Counted from the stretch's first letter, positions 12,124-26,309 are shown. The stretch: 64,000 bases of DNA from Naganishia liquefaciens (GCA_013423385.1 BLZA01000017.1:186001-250000), one strand, 5' to 3'. Made by a program: numbers and translations. The notes: generated from the letters alone by a model not told the origin.

Positions 12124-12597
12124 GTTCGAGTGATAGAAAATATTTGAGGTTTAATCGCTGATCTGCCCGCCGCCAGTAACCGGATCTGGGGTTTCTAGTA
12201 CCGCCATTTTACCAAAGTTGATACATTCATCCGGTAGAGGTGTCCACCATCGCTCAACTTGTATCCGATTCTCGCTTGCTGTATTCGATGACATCGCTTC
12301 CACGGAAAAGCCCAGCTGCATGAGAGTAGCCAGCTTTGCTATCTGGAAGTCTCTACAAATCCGATTGGTCTGTCCGGCAACGGCGGAATGGACCGTCCAC
12401 GCGGTACGAGAGACCACACAACATGGTTCGTCGGTGGTGATTCAGTAGCGACGTGAAGCAAGAGGTGTCTTGGCCAAATGGCGAGTACAGCACTTGACAC
12501 AGATGATTCGCTCGCCGTTCGTCCGCCAGAGCCTCATTGTGAGGAGTACATCTTCATCTCCCTCGCTGGCGTCCCTTTGCACGATTGCAATCTTGTG
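12124..12597. other. Convergent interval with an in-frame open extension behind the regulator
   Basis: On the minus strand, the frame of the regulator ending at 12598 stays open after its TAG for about 50 codons (IVQRDASEGDEDVLLTMRLW) to a TGA near 12447, then again to a stop at 12151 (RWWTPLPDECINFGKMAVLE). Both pieces look protein-like. They could be a lost C-terminus, an unrecognised separate small gene, or chance. Confidence 0.35.
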
Positions 12598-15045
12598 CTA
12601 TAGATCGCTCGGCATATCCCAGGCGATCAGTTCCATGAGATCGCCAGGAATGGTTTCGTTTAGCATCTGCAGGACATCGGTGTCCAGGGCTCCAGGGCTA
12701 ACGATCTTTTCCAGCGCTTTTTCGAAGAGAGAGACGTGCCAGCGCTTGATGCTGTCTCCGTGAGGGGTATGTCTCAAGGCGTCCCGGAGACGTTCCAAAA
12801 TTGTGGTTGTGTAGAACGTCAGTGAAGGATTAGACGCTTGACTCTGTTCGCACAAAGTTTAACGTTCGATCAGTCGACTGTCGCGTAGAAGATCCGATAC
12901 TAACCTGTATGATGATGGCCGCCGCCGACGAAATCATCGTCAAAGCATTGTTATGTAAATACAGAAACACTTGGTTTGGCGTATCTAGAGCGGCGTATTG
13001 AAGGAGAGACGCTGCGAGCAGACGAGTCAGCAAGCTTTAGGTAGCAGGGGCACCAGTTGTACTGACTGGCGTGATCTATGGCTGCTGTCTCGTTTGTCCG
13101 CTGATCGCTATCCTTCGAGGCCATCCACTGGAGTCGGAGGACGATCTGAGCGTAATGGAAATACACTAGACCCAAGTGTCCCAATCGGAATGAGTCTGAA
13201 CAACCATATCCATCAGCCTTTGCGTGATCTCAAGGCCGTCAAGGTAGACATTACCCTTGGTGTGGTTCCCGATCCACTTGTGTCGCCACTCCTCCAAAGC
13301 GCCTACGGCACACAGCCTACTTTCGCGGGAGCTCGTCGGTTCCGCCTATAGGAAATATGCCGGCCTGTCAGTGCAGGCGGGTGTCCAAAGCTCCTGATCT
13401 CACAAGAATTCGCCGAAGCTCGAACAAGGCAATTATGGACTGATCTTCGAAAGTGGATACCGTCTGAAATCAGTTAAATCAGCGAGGCAACCCTCGAGGC
13501 AGTCCTCAGATACCTTTTTTGTCAGCCAGTCGTCCAATCGTATATTCCAAGAGTAATCGGATATGAAAGGAGGGCGCCCCAGCTGCGTCGCCCAGCTGCC
13601 GGGAGAGCATGGTCAGCGATCTGGAAGCGGAGAGCTGGTACAGCTGCTCACCTCTTGTCTGCGATGACACACGTCAGCCACGTCCGCTCGCAGTCTCGAG
13701 CGAACGCGGCGGGATCATCGGTTTCTGGTATTGACGGCGGTGGACTCAGGTTCAATCCAACCTCCATCGCTATGCGAACTGAAACCTTGATTGATAAGCA
13801 AAGATAGCCCGCCATTGATCATCAGCTCTTACTGGCTTGACCGAATAGAGACCAGCCCAGGTCATCCTCGCCCGGCCGTGGCTCGGCCAGAAAGCTAGCC
13901 CATAACATACAAGCTTGACAGATGTACAAACTCCTGTAGTTTCCAAGGAGCACTTGCGGCCACAGAGTGCTGTAGATGTGTCTCTCTAATGCCGAGGAAA
14001 GCCGCGGTGCTTCTGAAAATTCTTGCATTGACGTATGTCTCGCAGCCGTGAACAGGATGATGCTTGTGAGGAGAGTCGAGTGCCGCCGCACATGGTCAAT
14101 GCTATGCCGGCGTCGATCGAGAAAAGCCGTATAATTCGCCATTCTGTCCCAGAATCTGACGTTGCAGCGACAAGGAGGATCAGCGGTATGCCAAGAGATA
14201 TCGATCAGTGGCTCACATTGTGAATAACGACTCCGCCGTCGCCAGGCCACAGATCCCCATCGCTATCGGATCCAGCTCTTGGCTCACATCTAGTTTACTG
14301 GCGTATCTGCTACGTGTTGACCATCTTGCTGACAAGTTTGCGGCAGGGTTGCGGCTATCGAGCTGTTCCAAATGGCGGCCCGGTAGATGATCAGTATGAT
14401 CTTTACCGTTGCCTGAATTCAGGTCACCAGAAGCAATTCTAAAAGACGAGGTCCTACATACCTTTGCTTCTGCTCTCTGCGGTTCGAGCTAGTAAGGCAA
14501 GAGGTGATTGTTCCGCCAGACCCTGATTAGGAGAATGCTGTAATGCTTTTGCAGTAATAGGTGCGGCTGCTAGGAAAGGAATGGCCTGTAATGGAGTCGG
14601 TGGATTCATTGGCTTGCCGGTCAAGGTATGGCGTTGGGAAAGCTCATGGCCTGCTGGCGTTGCGGTGTGAAGTGGAAGGTAGGGCTGTTCCGAGTACTGC
14701 TCCTCCCTGTGCCACCCCGAGCTTTGTGACCGATAGGAGGCCGAATCCATTTGCTGCACAGAGCTGGGACAAGCGATATCGCTAGACGCTCTGCCTTTCT
14801 TGTTCCGCGATCCTAGCTTCCTGCCACGAGCGTGAGCCTGGTAGGTGCACTCCAGACCATGCCGCTTGCACTGGTCGCAAGTCTTGTCGTCCGGGGTCGA
14901 TGTCCTGCACAAAACCTGGGATCCATGTTATCGATGTAGGGCTAAAGAACAAGGAGCTTACCTTTCTGCCTCTACAGCTGGTGCACGAAACTTTGGCCTT
15001 TTCCTCAGACACAGGTCGAGACGATGCTGGCTGGGGATCAGACAT
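12598..15045 (-). CDS. Zn(II)2Cys6 transcription factor with fungal-specific TF domain
   Basis: The start MSDPQPASSRPVSEEKAKVS is directly followed by the zinc cluster. With a 46-nt intron (14916-14961) removed, the cluster reads CTSCRGRKVLC...CDQCKRHGLEC: spacing C-x2-C-x6-C-x9-C-x2-C-x6-C, as in GAL4-type DNA-binding domains. A basic linker (RGRKLGSRNKKGR) and a low-complexity region follow. The middle homology region is seen in TSIILFTAARH, SLYICQACMLWASFL, VRIAMEVGLNLSPPPS, LGRPSFISDYSW and YFHYAQIVLRLQWM. About 680 residues in nine or so exons. The protein ends at a TAG at 12598-12600, but the frame continues open beyond it (see findings). Target genes are unknown; the neighbouring DUF1479 gene is only a positional candidate. 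Confidence 0.85.
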
Positions 15046-15746
15046 GGCGATGCCTTGCACAGAGGGCATCATGCACGGGCGGATCTGAGCAGTGTATGTC
15101 TGGACGGAAGCGCGGTCGGACAGCTCCGAGAGCCCAGAGTATACAGCAGAAGACGGCTGAACGACAAGTGATCGACCCGAGAGTATGGAATGGCGTGGGA
15201 AGGCCCTTCCCACCAGCCGAAGCGGACTCGTCAAGCTCCTGCAACTCGTTGGCTTCAATCGAGCAGAACGCCGAAAGTGAAGCACGGAAGCAATCGCGGT
15301 ATAGCAACCGCGGCAGCAGGTACTCGTATATAAACAGGTAAATTGCCGGCTACACGCATTCGCGCCTGCTCGACAAGGTTTCCGACCTCCTTTCAACGCT
15401 TAATCGGTTCTCAAATCGCATACATCGCCCCATTGGCGCCGTGTGGGTCCTCGCGTTCACCAAGCTCAGACAGCACCCAAACGGGCAAAGTTTGTCGGCT
15501 TGAACCTTTGCCGTGGGTTTCGACCATGCCTTAAGTCGCGGGTTGGGCATGTCGCAACAAGTAACCAAATCGATACACGTCTAAGTAGTACAAGTGGAAT
15601 TCGTTGAACTTGGAGATCGCGGGGTTTCTCATAATTCTCCCTCGCGTCGTCTGTCTGTTTCAGCGCGATAGGCGGATGGAACGCATAGTAGTAGCCTGGT
15701 GAACCATAGCCACTTTAGAAAAATAGTCTGTTATGCGGTCGTCTGG
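15046..15746. other. Interval between the regulator start and the 3' end of the SWIB gene
   Basis: Promoter side of the minus-strand regulator and 3' side of the SWIB gene. No gene recognised. Open frames here are short and without domains. Confidence 0.6.
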
Positions 15747-17007
15747 CTACCAGTCGGCACCGAATTTGGCGTCATATGTCGTTGAAAGAGACAGAGGCTC
15801 GCTCTCAGGTACAACAGCCGGTATGACTGGAGTGGGATCGGTGGGCTGTTCAGACACCGGTAGAGGAGAAAAGTGACTGCTCGAATTTGTCAGCCTGGCG
15901 CATTATCTGAACGCGAATAGAACGCACCTCGACAGAACCTTGTTCATCCTGTAAAGTGTTTCCAGTCAGGGTCGCTCATCTGGCGAACCTATGCCTTTGG
16001 GACTCACGTCATCATATGCACCCTCGGTTCTTTGAATACCTCCATCATCTTGTCGTCACACAAGATGTACCGCTTATCCTCTGGATCTTGAAGACCATTT
16101 CCTTTGATGTACGCCCATAGCATCTTGACAACTTGTGGCCTCGAAGCCTGGCTTTCCCCCAGTAATGTTGACAACGCTTGACTGTGACCGAAGAAATGAG
16201 CTGGCAGTCCCCCAGCACATGCGTCATAAGACTCACCTCAGCTGTAACGGCTTGTTGAACGGGTTGTTTGCCGGCACATCAGATTTCTCGCCCTCGACCT
16301 TCTTCTTCTTCCTGGGTTTCGCCTTCTTCTTTGCGGGCCTTCCTTCCTCGTCACTGCCGACCGTTGCTGCGCTCTTAGCCTTTGCTGTTGTTCGTGACCT
16401 CTTCACCTCGGATATCTGTGAGCTCGTAGGCGGTTCCCGTTTAACCCCACCGTTGCTGGGTGTTTCGAGCAGATTCGTCGGTTTCTGATCCGGAGTGTCA
16501 GGTAAGGTAGCTGCGGCTGTTGAGAGACGTAGATAGATGTTCTTGATCTACAGAGTAGATTCAGTATTCCTGCAAGCCGAATTCAGAGTTTGACGTAGCT
16601 TACCACTTCATCTATCTGCGGCTTGTAACTCTTGATGTACGATTCATCGATGCCCTCGTTGATGAGTGTTTTTCTGACCGCCTTTGCCGATCTGTCGTTG
16701 ATAAGACAGTATCAGCGATCCAAACCATGTCACCGTGGGATGCGCGACTCACACAGAACTCAGGTTGGATCCCGTCAAGATGTTTTCAATCTTGGGCGCC
16801 AGTGATTGTGCAAACTACTCGACACGGACGAGAAGCGACGAATGTAATGCAAGATTGTCATCCCGACATTGATTGATAATTGAGGATGTCAAGCAGAATG
16901 GCATGTTGTATCGTAATTGACACGAAGAGGGAAATAAAGAGCCCGAACCGTTAGGAAACCGAGATGAAATGCTTGCGTTCAGCGCCAGTACTTACAGCTT
17001 CCGCCAT
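15747..17007 (-). CDS. DEK_C / SWIB-MDM2 domain nuclear protein (UAF30/TRI1-like)
   Basis: About 270 residues, seven exons. N-terminal DEK_C domain: FAQSLAPKIENILTG...VRKTLINEGIDESYIKSY, after an unusually long first intron (about 165-185 nt, directly after MAEA). The middle is a basic, nuclear-localisation-like stretch (RPAKKKAKPRKKKKVEGE). The C-terminal SWIB domain reads NNPFNKPLQLS...SRPQVVKMLWAYIKGNGLQ, DPEDKRYILCDDKMMEVFKE. The domain order equals the S. cerevisiae Uaf30/Tri1 proteins; Uaf30 is part of the RNA polymerase I upstream activating factor. Which of the two this is cannot be said from the sequence. A divergent promoter of about 830 bp separates it from UBC1. Confidence 0.88.
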
Positions 17008-17840
17008 GCTGAAGCGATTGTCTATGCTACGTTCACGCGCGAATGATGATGCCCTCGAACCTGGTGCACCAATTCCGACAATCCTGACAAGTCGTCGAGC
17101 GAGGCTTCTCAGGGGAGCGTCTCCGAAGTGATTGCTTTGCGAATCCCGAATACCTGATTGTCCGATTCACAGCTGTCGATTTCGGAAATCAAGTTCGGGC
17201 CGGCAAAATATGGGCGGGGTCAATCAGGAAGGAGACTCTACTGTCTGATACAAGAAAAAGCAAGACGAGGATATCAAAGAGGTAGACAATCTCGACTCCC
17301 GAGGGCGCAGATGTGATTGCCCCTGCGTGTTCCCCTGGTGGTCGGTACCCTAGCTGCACCTGCCATAATGAGACGCGTGCGAGCGGCAGGGAGACAACGC
17401 ACCGAAGTGGAGACGGAATCTCGGCCCCAGGCTCCGAGAGAGAAGGCTGGGCGCGAAGCTGTTGTAGCTGTTGAGGCTTGTTCGGCTTTCATCTTGATTT
17501 CCACTGCCGATATTCAAAGGTTTGCCCCGGAATTCATGGCCAGATTAGCGACTTTATGCGGTTGATTCGGATTTAGCGCCTTGTGTGGACGGACAAACGC
17601 GTGCGTTCTTGGGTTATTCTGGATCCAATTCCAGTTCGCCTCGTCATGTCGATCGACGGTAGATCGATTGAGCGCTCAGACGACCACCATACTGCAGGCT
17701 GCATGTACGGTTGAAACTGCTGAACCCGAACGTCGAATCACCTTGATCGAACATACAGAGACGCTTCCATCGCATTTTCCACCAAGCCAGACGCTATCCC
17801 TTGACTGATCAACCCTCGCAAGGAATCTCCACATATCAAG
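17008..17840. other. Divergent promoter region, SWIB gene and UBC1
   Basis: Separates two divergent starts. A single 82-codon frame (17317-17565) shows no domain. No clear TATA box was seen. Confidence 0.6.
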
Positions 17841-19189
<1,349 letters not shown>

Positions 19190-19899
19190 TGCGATACGCA
19201 CTTTGGTGACGGCCTCGACGGGTCTCGGGAAGGTCGATGCTGCTGCCTCGGCATCCCGGTTGTCCGCCGCTTCTGGTCGCTCCGCTATCGTCCGAATACT
19301 TTGATAGCAGCGAAAATGCGAGACAAATTTGTATGGACAGACGAGATCCAAGGGCTACTCCCATCTAGATTGCACATGAGACGCCTTATGTTCTAGTCCG
19401 CTCAGAATAGTGGCAGTGATTTCGGAAACGAGAGACAGAAGTCGCCTCAGCCCTCTTGTTGCGCGGTGGTTGACAGCCGGTGGTGTTTTGTGTGTTTTGC
19501 CTATCCTGCCATTTAATCCGCCATCCTTCTGTGCATCACCGGATCAGCATCCTCCTTTCCTCTCGCTAAGGACGCCGGCTCAAAATTTCAAGCTGTCCTA
19601 ACGAATGACCCGCGAGTCACAAGCTTGAGGTGATTACCAGCAAGAGACCATCTAAAGAATGTTCTGCGTAGCAGCTATTTTGCTGTAGCTATATTTCGCG
19701 AGTCTCGCGAGCCCGATCGCGTTATTACGTTTGGTGCAGCGGCCTCCGCGACGAGGATTTCGCGCTGAGATGAACGAGGTTGGCTGTTTCCCATGACTGG
19801 ACTGCCCAACGCTATGCTGTATGCTGGAGGGCGCATGAACATCTCCCGACCCATGATTACTTCCCCTGTGGCCGAGCAAGAAACTGGAAAGCTATCGTG
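19190..19899. other. Intergenic, UBC1 to SOG2
   Basis: 3' region of UBC1 and promoter of SOG2. No further gene seen. The SOG2 frame is open 40 codons upstream of the chosen start. Confidence 0.6.
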
Positions 19900-22800
19900 A
19901 TGGTGTATTCGCCATATTCCGGTGCGGTCCCGCAAGCATCTACCTCGACCGGTTCGCTCTTTCGCCTGCAGTCCGAGATCAGCAATCGTGCCCGGAGCAA
20001 GTCAACCGCCGCCGACTCACCAGCCTTTCAAGGGAGATACGATCACCCTACTGGTTTTCAGCTTGCCGGAATACGACCGGGATGGTCGACGGGTCCAGCG
20101 TTCACTCTGCCACCAGCTGATGAAGCCGGCGTTCCAAAGGATGATTACGAAGACCCGAGGGATCGCAGTCTATATGGTCACGGCTATACTCAGGGCGGCT
20201 CATTCCCCCTCTACTCAAGACCTTATGCCAACTCGCCCTTGAAGGGTAGCGAAGCGATTGCACCTGTCCTCGACCCAATATCGAGATATTACCAGACAAC
20301 GCCAAGCTCGGAAGTCAAGGAGCACATTATCTCACCTGTTTCATCAATCTCGAATGCTGCCCCCAACGTACACGACGCTCAGAGAGCAGGAGAGCAGCGA
20401 CCAAAAACAACATCGAATGCGCACCATATTAGGCAAGAGCTTCGGAATTCGAAGGACGAAGGCGATACTTTGGATTTGAGCAGGAAACACATTCGGGGTA
20501 TCGACGCCGGTGACGTGCAGATACTCAAGAACAAGGTGGGAAGAAAGGAAAGAGGCGTGCTTCGGTAAGCAAATCACTGTCCTGAAGATGAGTGTAGCTA
20601 AAATTCATGACTTGAAAAGATTGGCCTTGTCGCACAATCGGCTTTCGGAGCATTCGCTCGATCCGTCTTTCAGCACGCTCAATCGCCTCCGATACCTCAA
20701 CCTAAAGGGGAACAAGCTCAAAGTATTGCCTCAATGTGTAGGTGATAATAGGCTCTCACAGTCTCACGCTGACAATACCTGAAACGCAGCTCGTGGAAAT
20801 GCCGTCGCTCGAGATCTTGGATGTATCTAGAAATGAACTCGTGGCATTGCCGGAGGAACCGGGCCGCTTGGTGCAGCTGCGTGTAAGCCAAAGGTTGTGG
20901 TCCAGGTTCGGCAAGACTTACCATTCTCTTTCAGGTACTATCCATATCACAGAATCGTCTGACGAGGCTACCAGGGTATCTGGTGCATTTCGCAGCGCTT
21001 CAGGTGCTCAAAGTAGACAGTAACCCTATCGAATGGCCAGTAAGTAACCATGCCATCACACTCAAGATGACATGCTGAGCGAACCGATCGATGAAGCCTC
21101 CCAACATCCTAGAGCTGGGTGCCATCGGGAAGGATACCACCCGTAGTGTAGAGGAGCAAATGCGCATATGGATTGCAGGCCTCAAGGCGTGGATGAAAGA
21201 AGACGACGAGCAGGAACAGATTCGAAGGGCCACATCGAGTTGCGATGAGGCGAAGTGAGCATCGGCTTGCATTTCCCCTGCGTCCGCTAACATTCGCTCC
21301 CGGTCACATAGTACAATCGAGCAACAAGTGGATTCGATGCCTCAAGAGGATTCGTTGGCCATGGAAACTCCTGCATACAAGGTCAACGCTCTACCCGAAA
21401 CCGAGGAAGATTCCGCGGCAACACCCACAGCCAGCAAGCACGAGATACAGCTGGGTTCGACGAAAAGACGTAGAGCCAACGGCAGTACGGGTACCTCACA
21501 AACAATGGAGAGCCCATCCATTTCACATCAAAGCCAGCCGTGGGAATCATCTTCCGATCTGAGCGCATCTTCGCCGTCACAATTATCATTACGTCGAGTT
21601 CAGGCTGCTGACAGCCAAGTCACTCTGGTACGCGAGACGTCTTCAGCTTCTACTATCAAGGATGTCAAGCATCATGGCCCTCACGTCAATGACACTCCCG
21701 GCCCATTCGAAGCTCCTCGATCCATCGTCGGTCTTGCAAAGGATTCTGTCCCCCACGACCAAGCTACGATTCACGCGGACGGAGAGCGCAGTGCTGGCCT
21801 GCTGAGTTTCAGTCACCGTGACTCAATTCGATCCAGTATGAATTTCCATGTCAAATCGATGCCAACAAGCCGACAGGGAAGTCTTGATGGCGACACATCG
21901 GAAACCCGTTCTGAAATCAATCGAAGCATCGATGATGTTGTGAAGCGCATGAGTCGAAGTCTTGAAAAGAGGGAAAGTCGATCGATCGGCAACAAATTGG
22001 ACTTCATCTCAGCAGTCAAGACGAAGACTACCGTGGAGGAGAGTCGCGATGCATACTTCAATCGACTGTCCACCTTGCCGGCTCCTGCACTTTCGAATCT
22101 CGTGCCTGATAGCTTATTGCGCGCGGTTGACGCGATACGAGGCATCCTTTTCGCGCTATCGCAACTCCACTCCGGGTTGCAACATTTCCTCGCATTCTGC
22201 AACAACGACAGTGTCAAAGGTGTTTTCGCACGGGTGATGGATCCGGCGACCGATTTTCTGCATGGACTCGTCAATGCGCTCGATCGTTTCGATTCCATGT
22301 CTCGTCGGAGACTGCCCACAGTTTCGGTAACGAAACAGGTCTTCGAGGCTTGCAAAGACACCATCACGGTCTTCATCAAGATCACAAGCGTACTCAACCT
22401 TCAGGTACCGGCCTTGCGACTTACAGCCAATCATCGCTATGCTCGCACAATGCTGATGCTGGTAAGCGGATCGATGGCGGAGGCCATTGGGTCATGGCGC
22501 ACTATCGCTAGCATCGCCTCGGAGGTGAAGCCTTTTCTTCAAACGGATCCAGCAATACGCTCGGGTGGTCATCGCACGAAACCTTCCATGAGCAACTCGA
22601 TCCGAACTCCCATTTCGCCTATACCAGAAAAGGCAGAAACTCAGTCGCCTCAAGGGGCGACCGCAATCTCACAAACGACGCCAAGCAAAACCGGACAATC
22701 AATTCGCGCATCGCCTCTTCGCGCTACTCACGCGCCGGAGAAGTCTAGACGAAACGCTGGGTCGTTCTCAGCGGAAGACGTGCAAGTCGGCATGATGCTG

Positions 22801-23775
22801 GGTCCACAGAACATTGATTCCACGTCTGGAGAGGTGGATACAGATTTGCCGCCTGTCAGCAGGTCGGCCCTGCTTGATCACAGTCGAACAGGCTCCATCG
22901 CAAGTCAGCTCATTCCGGAAGCTGAAAACGAGGACGAAGACCAGAATGACACTGATCAACAGGGTCTGCCACCTATATCAGGTCCAGCGGTACTACCCAG
23001 ATCGGAGGAACGTTTCCGAAGCAGAGCAAAGCCAAACCCCAACGGCGATCCCGCGCACGACAGAGATACAAGAGGTTACAGGCGACACGTTACCAGCTCG
23101 TCACAAAGCTCCGGAGGCGCATCAGTGCCGCTTCCGATATCGTCTGCCGACGCGTCTCCAACCGCGTCATACAGGCCCGCAAATATCGTTGATGACGGCG
23201 TTCTTGATACTCTGGAACAAGCGGCAGCCATTGCCGACACTGTTTGGCTACGCCTTTCTGAAGAATTGGCAGGATCGTCAGGGGCGTTGTCACTCGCTAT
23301 CACCCCGAAGAAGCTTGGTGATGCATCCTTCTCAGATTTGCCGCCTCGCTCCGCCTCGCCCCTGGTCAACCGGTCGCGCCGCGTTCAAGATATTCTGGTG
23401 TGGATTGCCCGGGCCGAGGGGTACACAGGGAAATTGCACGAAAGCCTAATGCAAGCTCGAGCCAATCCCTCATTGCTACTGACGGATATTCACGGCACGA
23501 ACGACCCTAATCTGCGACTCCCATTCGATGCGCAGAATTTCATCAAGGCCGTGGTGGTCGTGTCTAAGCTGGTCAAGGCTATAAGTGTCGAGCGATCGAT
23601 TCCGGGCAGCGTCAAGAATCTGCTGCAGCGGTTGACCGCGAAGACGAGCGAGTGCGCGATTCTCCTAGAAGTATCGAGTCTGAAGCCGGCCAAGGAGTCC
23701 TCGATAATTAGTAGCGGCATCGAAACTGGCGCTTCTCCCAGGCCCATCCAGTCGTCCCCCATGTCTTCGAGATAA
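19900..23775 (+). CDS. SOG2: SOG2-type leucine-rich-repeat protein of the RAM signalling network
   Basis: Component of the RAM/MOR pathway, acting with the Cbk1-Mob2 kinase in polarised growth and cell separation (family knowledge). Start MVYSPYSGAVPQAS; an upstream in-frame Met exists at 19780. A disordered N-terminus of about 190 residues precedes leucine-rich repeats: LDLSRKHIRGIDAG, LKRLALSHNRLSEHSL, LRYLNLKGNKLKVLP, LEILDVSRNELVALPEE, LTRLPGYL and ALQVLKVDSNPIEWP. Then comes a Ser/Pro-rich linker and the Sog2 domain from about 22040 (TVEESRDAYFNRLSTLPAP, VFEACKDTITVFIKITSVLN, RYARTMLMLVSGSMAEAIGS), continued after another low-complexity part by LDTLEQAAAIADTVWLRLSE and a helical C-terminus. 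About 1,200 residues; five introns lie in the LRR part, and the last 2.4 kb are a single exon. Confidence 0.92.
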
Positions 23776-24229
23776 TGTCGTTTTTGGCACATGAATCATA
23801 CGCATGCCATGATCTATATGCATATTGTATCAAGGCGCCGCGTCCTAGGGAGTCGAGAGATGATATGCGGCCGACGCGGCAAGACGTCATACATGACAAG
23901 CTCAATCAATAATGGCGTGCTAAGGGACTGATCCGCCAGTTGTGCAAGACGGTATGGTAATTGGTATGGTCAAAATTAGTGCCTGATCATGGTGACGTAA
24001 TGTTCGGACCGGAAGCGTTACATCGCGTGTGATTCGAGAAAGCGAAAGTGAAGCAGGAGATCATTATCAGCAGTCTTCCGCAATCTCGATATCACTGAGG
24101 GGTGCTCTGCCAGAATACAGGCAAGACTGAGCTCACTGTTTTGGTTCGCTGCATCATCGCACCCGATTCCGTAGACGTCCGTTGGTCTTCTTGATAACCC
24201 AACGATTAGACATCTTTGCGTCTTCCGGC
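23776..24229. other. Intergenic, SOG2 to the DUF2470 gene
   Basis: No gene recognised. Minus-strand frames at 24018-24357 overlap the start of the next gene and have no domain support. Confidence 0.6.
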
Positions 24230-25238
24230 ATGTCTGGTTCAAATTTCTCCTCGTAAGACCTTTCTCCATACCCATGTCTTCGATCCTGATTACTCCCTAG
24301 ACATCGTATATCCGCGCACTTCAACAAGTACCCTGATGTGCTCCTGGGTGAGAGCAATATGAATCAATGTTTTTGAATCCTGCTGAGATTCCGATTTCCC
24401 TCCAGCGATAGTCAAGCACCTTCATCCCGAGGTGTCCGACAGCATTCATGAATGCAGACTAGCCATACCTGCGAGCAATCATGTGACAATCAATTATCTC
24501 GATGATCAGATCCCAAACTCGCTCGACATCACACTGGACCCGCCGATCAAGGATGTTAATGACGGATACAGCAGGGTTCTCGCACTACGGAACGAAGCTT
24601 GGCTGGCGTTGAAAGTGGTGAGTGGCTTGGGTTTCGGTATCCCTTCAGTGTGCTGAGCCATGTGTATCGATGTTACAGCCACCAAGACCTCAAGTCCGCG
24701 CCTTCGTTCCTCCTCCAATGTTCCCTTCCGGATTCCTGGTCGCCCTTATCGTCCTGCAGGCATACACGATACTCACCCCGACCACCTCGCGTTACGCCGG
24801 TCTAGCCAATCTCATCAGGGAGACAGTCACTCAGCTGATAGGAGCGTGGTTCTTGCCTGCTTCGGTGATACTTCTGATCGGAGCGGTAAGCTCTGGGCGG
24901 CGTGTTGACATTTTCGGCACCTCATGCCAACAATACTTTATTCGCAGCACACCATCGAGGGAATCTACATGTACCTTCTCTGCAATGAACATCGTGTACC
25001 GACGAAATACAAGGTGAGACTCAGCCTTGTACCGAAACTTCGTACTGACCGTAATCGCTCTAGGTCAAGTGGGTCCTGTCTACCATTTGCCTCGGATTTC
25101 CCGCGCTCCACGAATTCAAGGCTGAGAGTGAGTGCGATTCCAGTCGAGCGTGCGGACAATGCGACTTAATGTTGCATGGATCACACAGCATCGAGGCTGC
25201 GAATCGAAGCCATCAAAAAGTCCTCCAAGGATCGCTAA
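24230..25238 (+). CDS. DUF2470-domain integral membrane protein
   Basis: About 235 residues in seven exons, beginning MSGSNFSSHR with introns at 24253-24300 and 24348-24405. The joined N-terminus HFNKYPDVLLAIVKHLHPEV followed by CRLAIPASNHVTINYLDD fits the DUF2470 domain (related to the haem-oxygenase-like/HugZ C-terminal domain). PMFPSGFLVALIVLQAYTIL and FLPASVILLIGA are hydrophobic helices, followed by HTIEGIYMYLLCNEH and VKWVLSTICLGFPALHEFKA, the C-terminal part usual in fungal DUF2470 membrane proteins. It ends KKSSKDR, a Lys-rich tail that could act in ER retention (inference). Biochemical function unknown. Confidence 0.8.
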
Positions 25239-25439
25239 AGCCCTACCGCATGATAGCAGGAGCGGGATGACCAGTCAAATCGGATTTGGCACATTATATA
25301 CATAATTTCGCCTTTACAACGCTACAACTTTGTCGTATACAAGTCTTGTTGATCAGGCCAATGCTCTTGTCGTCATCAAGTCGTACAGTCTATCGTCCAT
25401 GTCGCATATGCCTTCATCGGAATTGCCAGCTCGCAAGCT

Positions 25440-26309
25440 TCATGCGTCATAATCTTCATCGTCATCATCGTCGTCATCATAGTTGTCGAAATCGTGCTCT
25501 GACTTGGCAGCGGGTTTCACGCCCGAAACGCCCATCGCCGGAGCCGTTGGACTGTTCAAGATGACCGAAGCGTTGGAGGGACCTTTACCGGACCCATATG
25601 CCGTTGACTGTGATGTCGTGATGGGCCCCATTCCGACCGTTCCTGAAATGACACCGACAGACGACATGGCAGGTGCACGAGCCCCGGAATCCACCGACGA
25701 TGCCACCGCTGCTGCTGCTGCTGCTGATGCAGGCGGTGTTGATGCATTCGGCTTCAGAGCTGGTGACGCCTTTCCTCCGTTTTCCCGGCGTTTGCCCTTT
25801 CCGTTTGTCTTTGGTTCGCCTGCGATGCCGGATTCTCCGCCCGCTGTAGGATCCGCGACGGATTCGACGAGGTCATCGAGGAAATCGTATTGACGGTTCT
25901 GGGAGACGAGGCGTTTCCTGCGGGACAAGATTAGGATGAGTCAAAGTACGATACATAAAGCACTCTCAAGGACTTGCACATGCCACGGCTGAAGCTTCTT
26001 TGATCCCGATATGCGTGCAATGTCGGTCGTTTCGATGATGATGTCCTTCAATAGCAGTTCGAGTGCTCTTGCTGTGGATAGATGAGCACCTTTTTGTTTT
26101 CAATCAAATGCCAAGTAACGACTTACAGATGACGATCGGTGTACCCTGTGCTACCTTGCCAATCTCCTCATCCTCTTGCATAATCTTCTTTATTCTCGCC
26201 TAGCGACATACGCTCTGCCATCAGCATCCTGCTATTGCTTCCGCTGTCGCGCACGACTCGGCCTACTCACCGTCGGAAACTTGGACGCAATGGCCTTCTT
26301 GCCCTTCAT
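25440..26309 (-). CDS. BUR6: Negative cofactor 2 alpha subunit (NC2-alpha/DRAP1)
   Basis: Histone-fold subunit that pairs with NC2-beta on TBP-DNA and represses or modulates RNA polymerase II initiation. Start MKGKKAIASKFPTARIKKIM; the histone fold continues DEEIGKVAQGTPIVISRALE, LLLKDIIIETTDIARISG and SKKLQPWHVKRLVSQNRQYD, then FLDDLVESV. The tail is Ala/Pro-rich with an alanine run and a final Asp-rich stretch (NYDDDDDDDEDYDA). About 225 residues. The third intron (25918-25977) must use a GC donor (GT|GCAAGT) to keep WHVKRLV in frame; the nearby GT three bases upstream would lead to an early stop. The 3' end converges on the DUF2470 gene, and the promoter is shared divergently with URA2. 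Confidence 0.92.

Noticed and set aside
17317-17565. 82-codon frame in the SWIB/UBC1 divergent promoter
   Set aside because: No domain or homologous motif; sits between two divergent starts.
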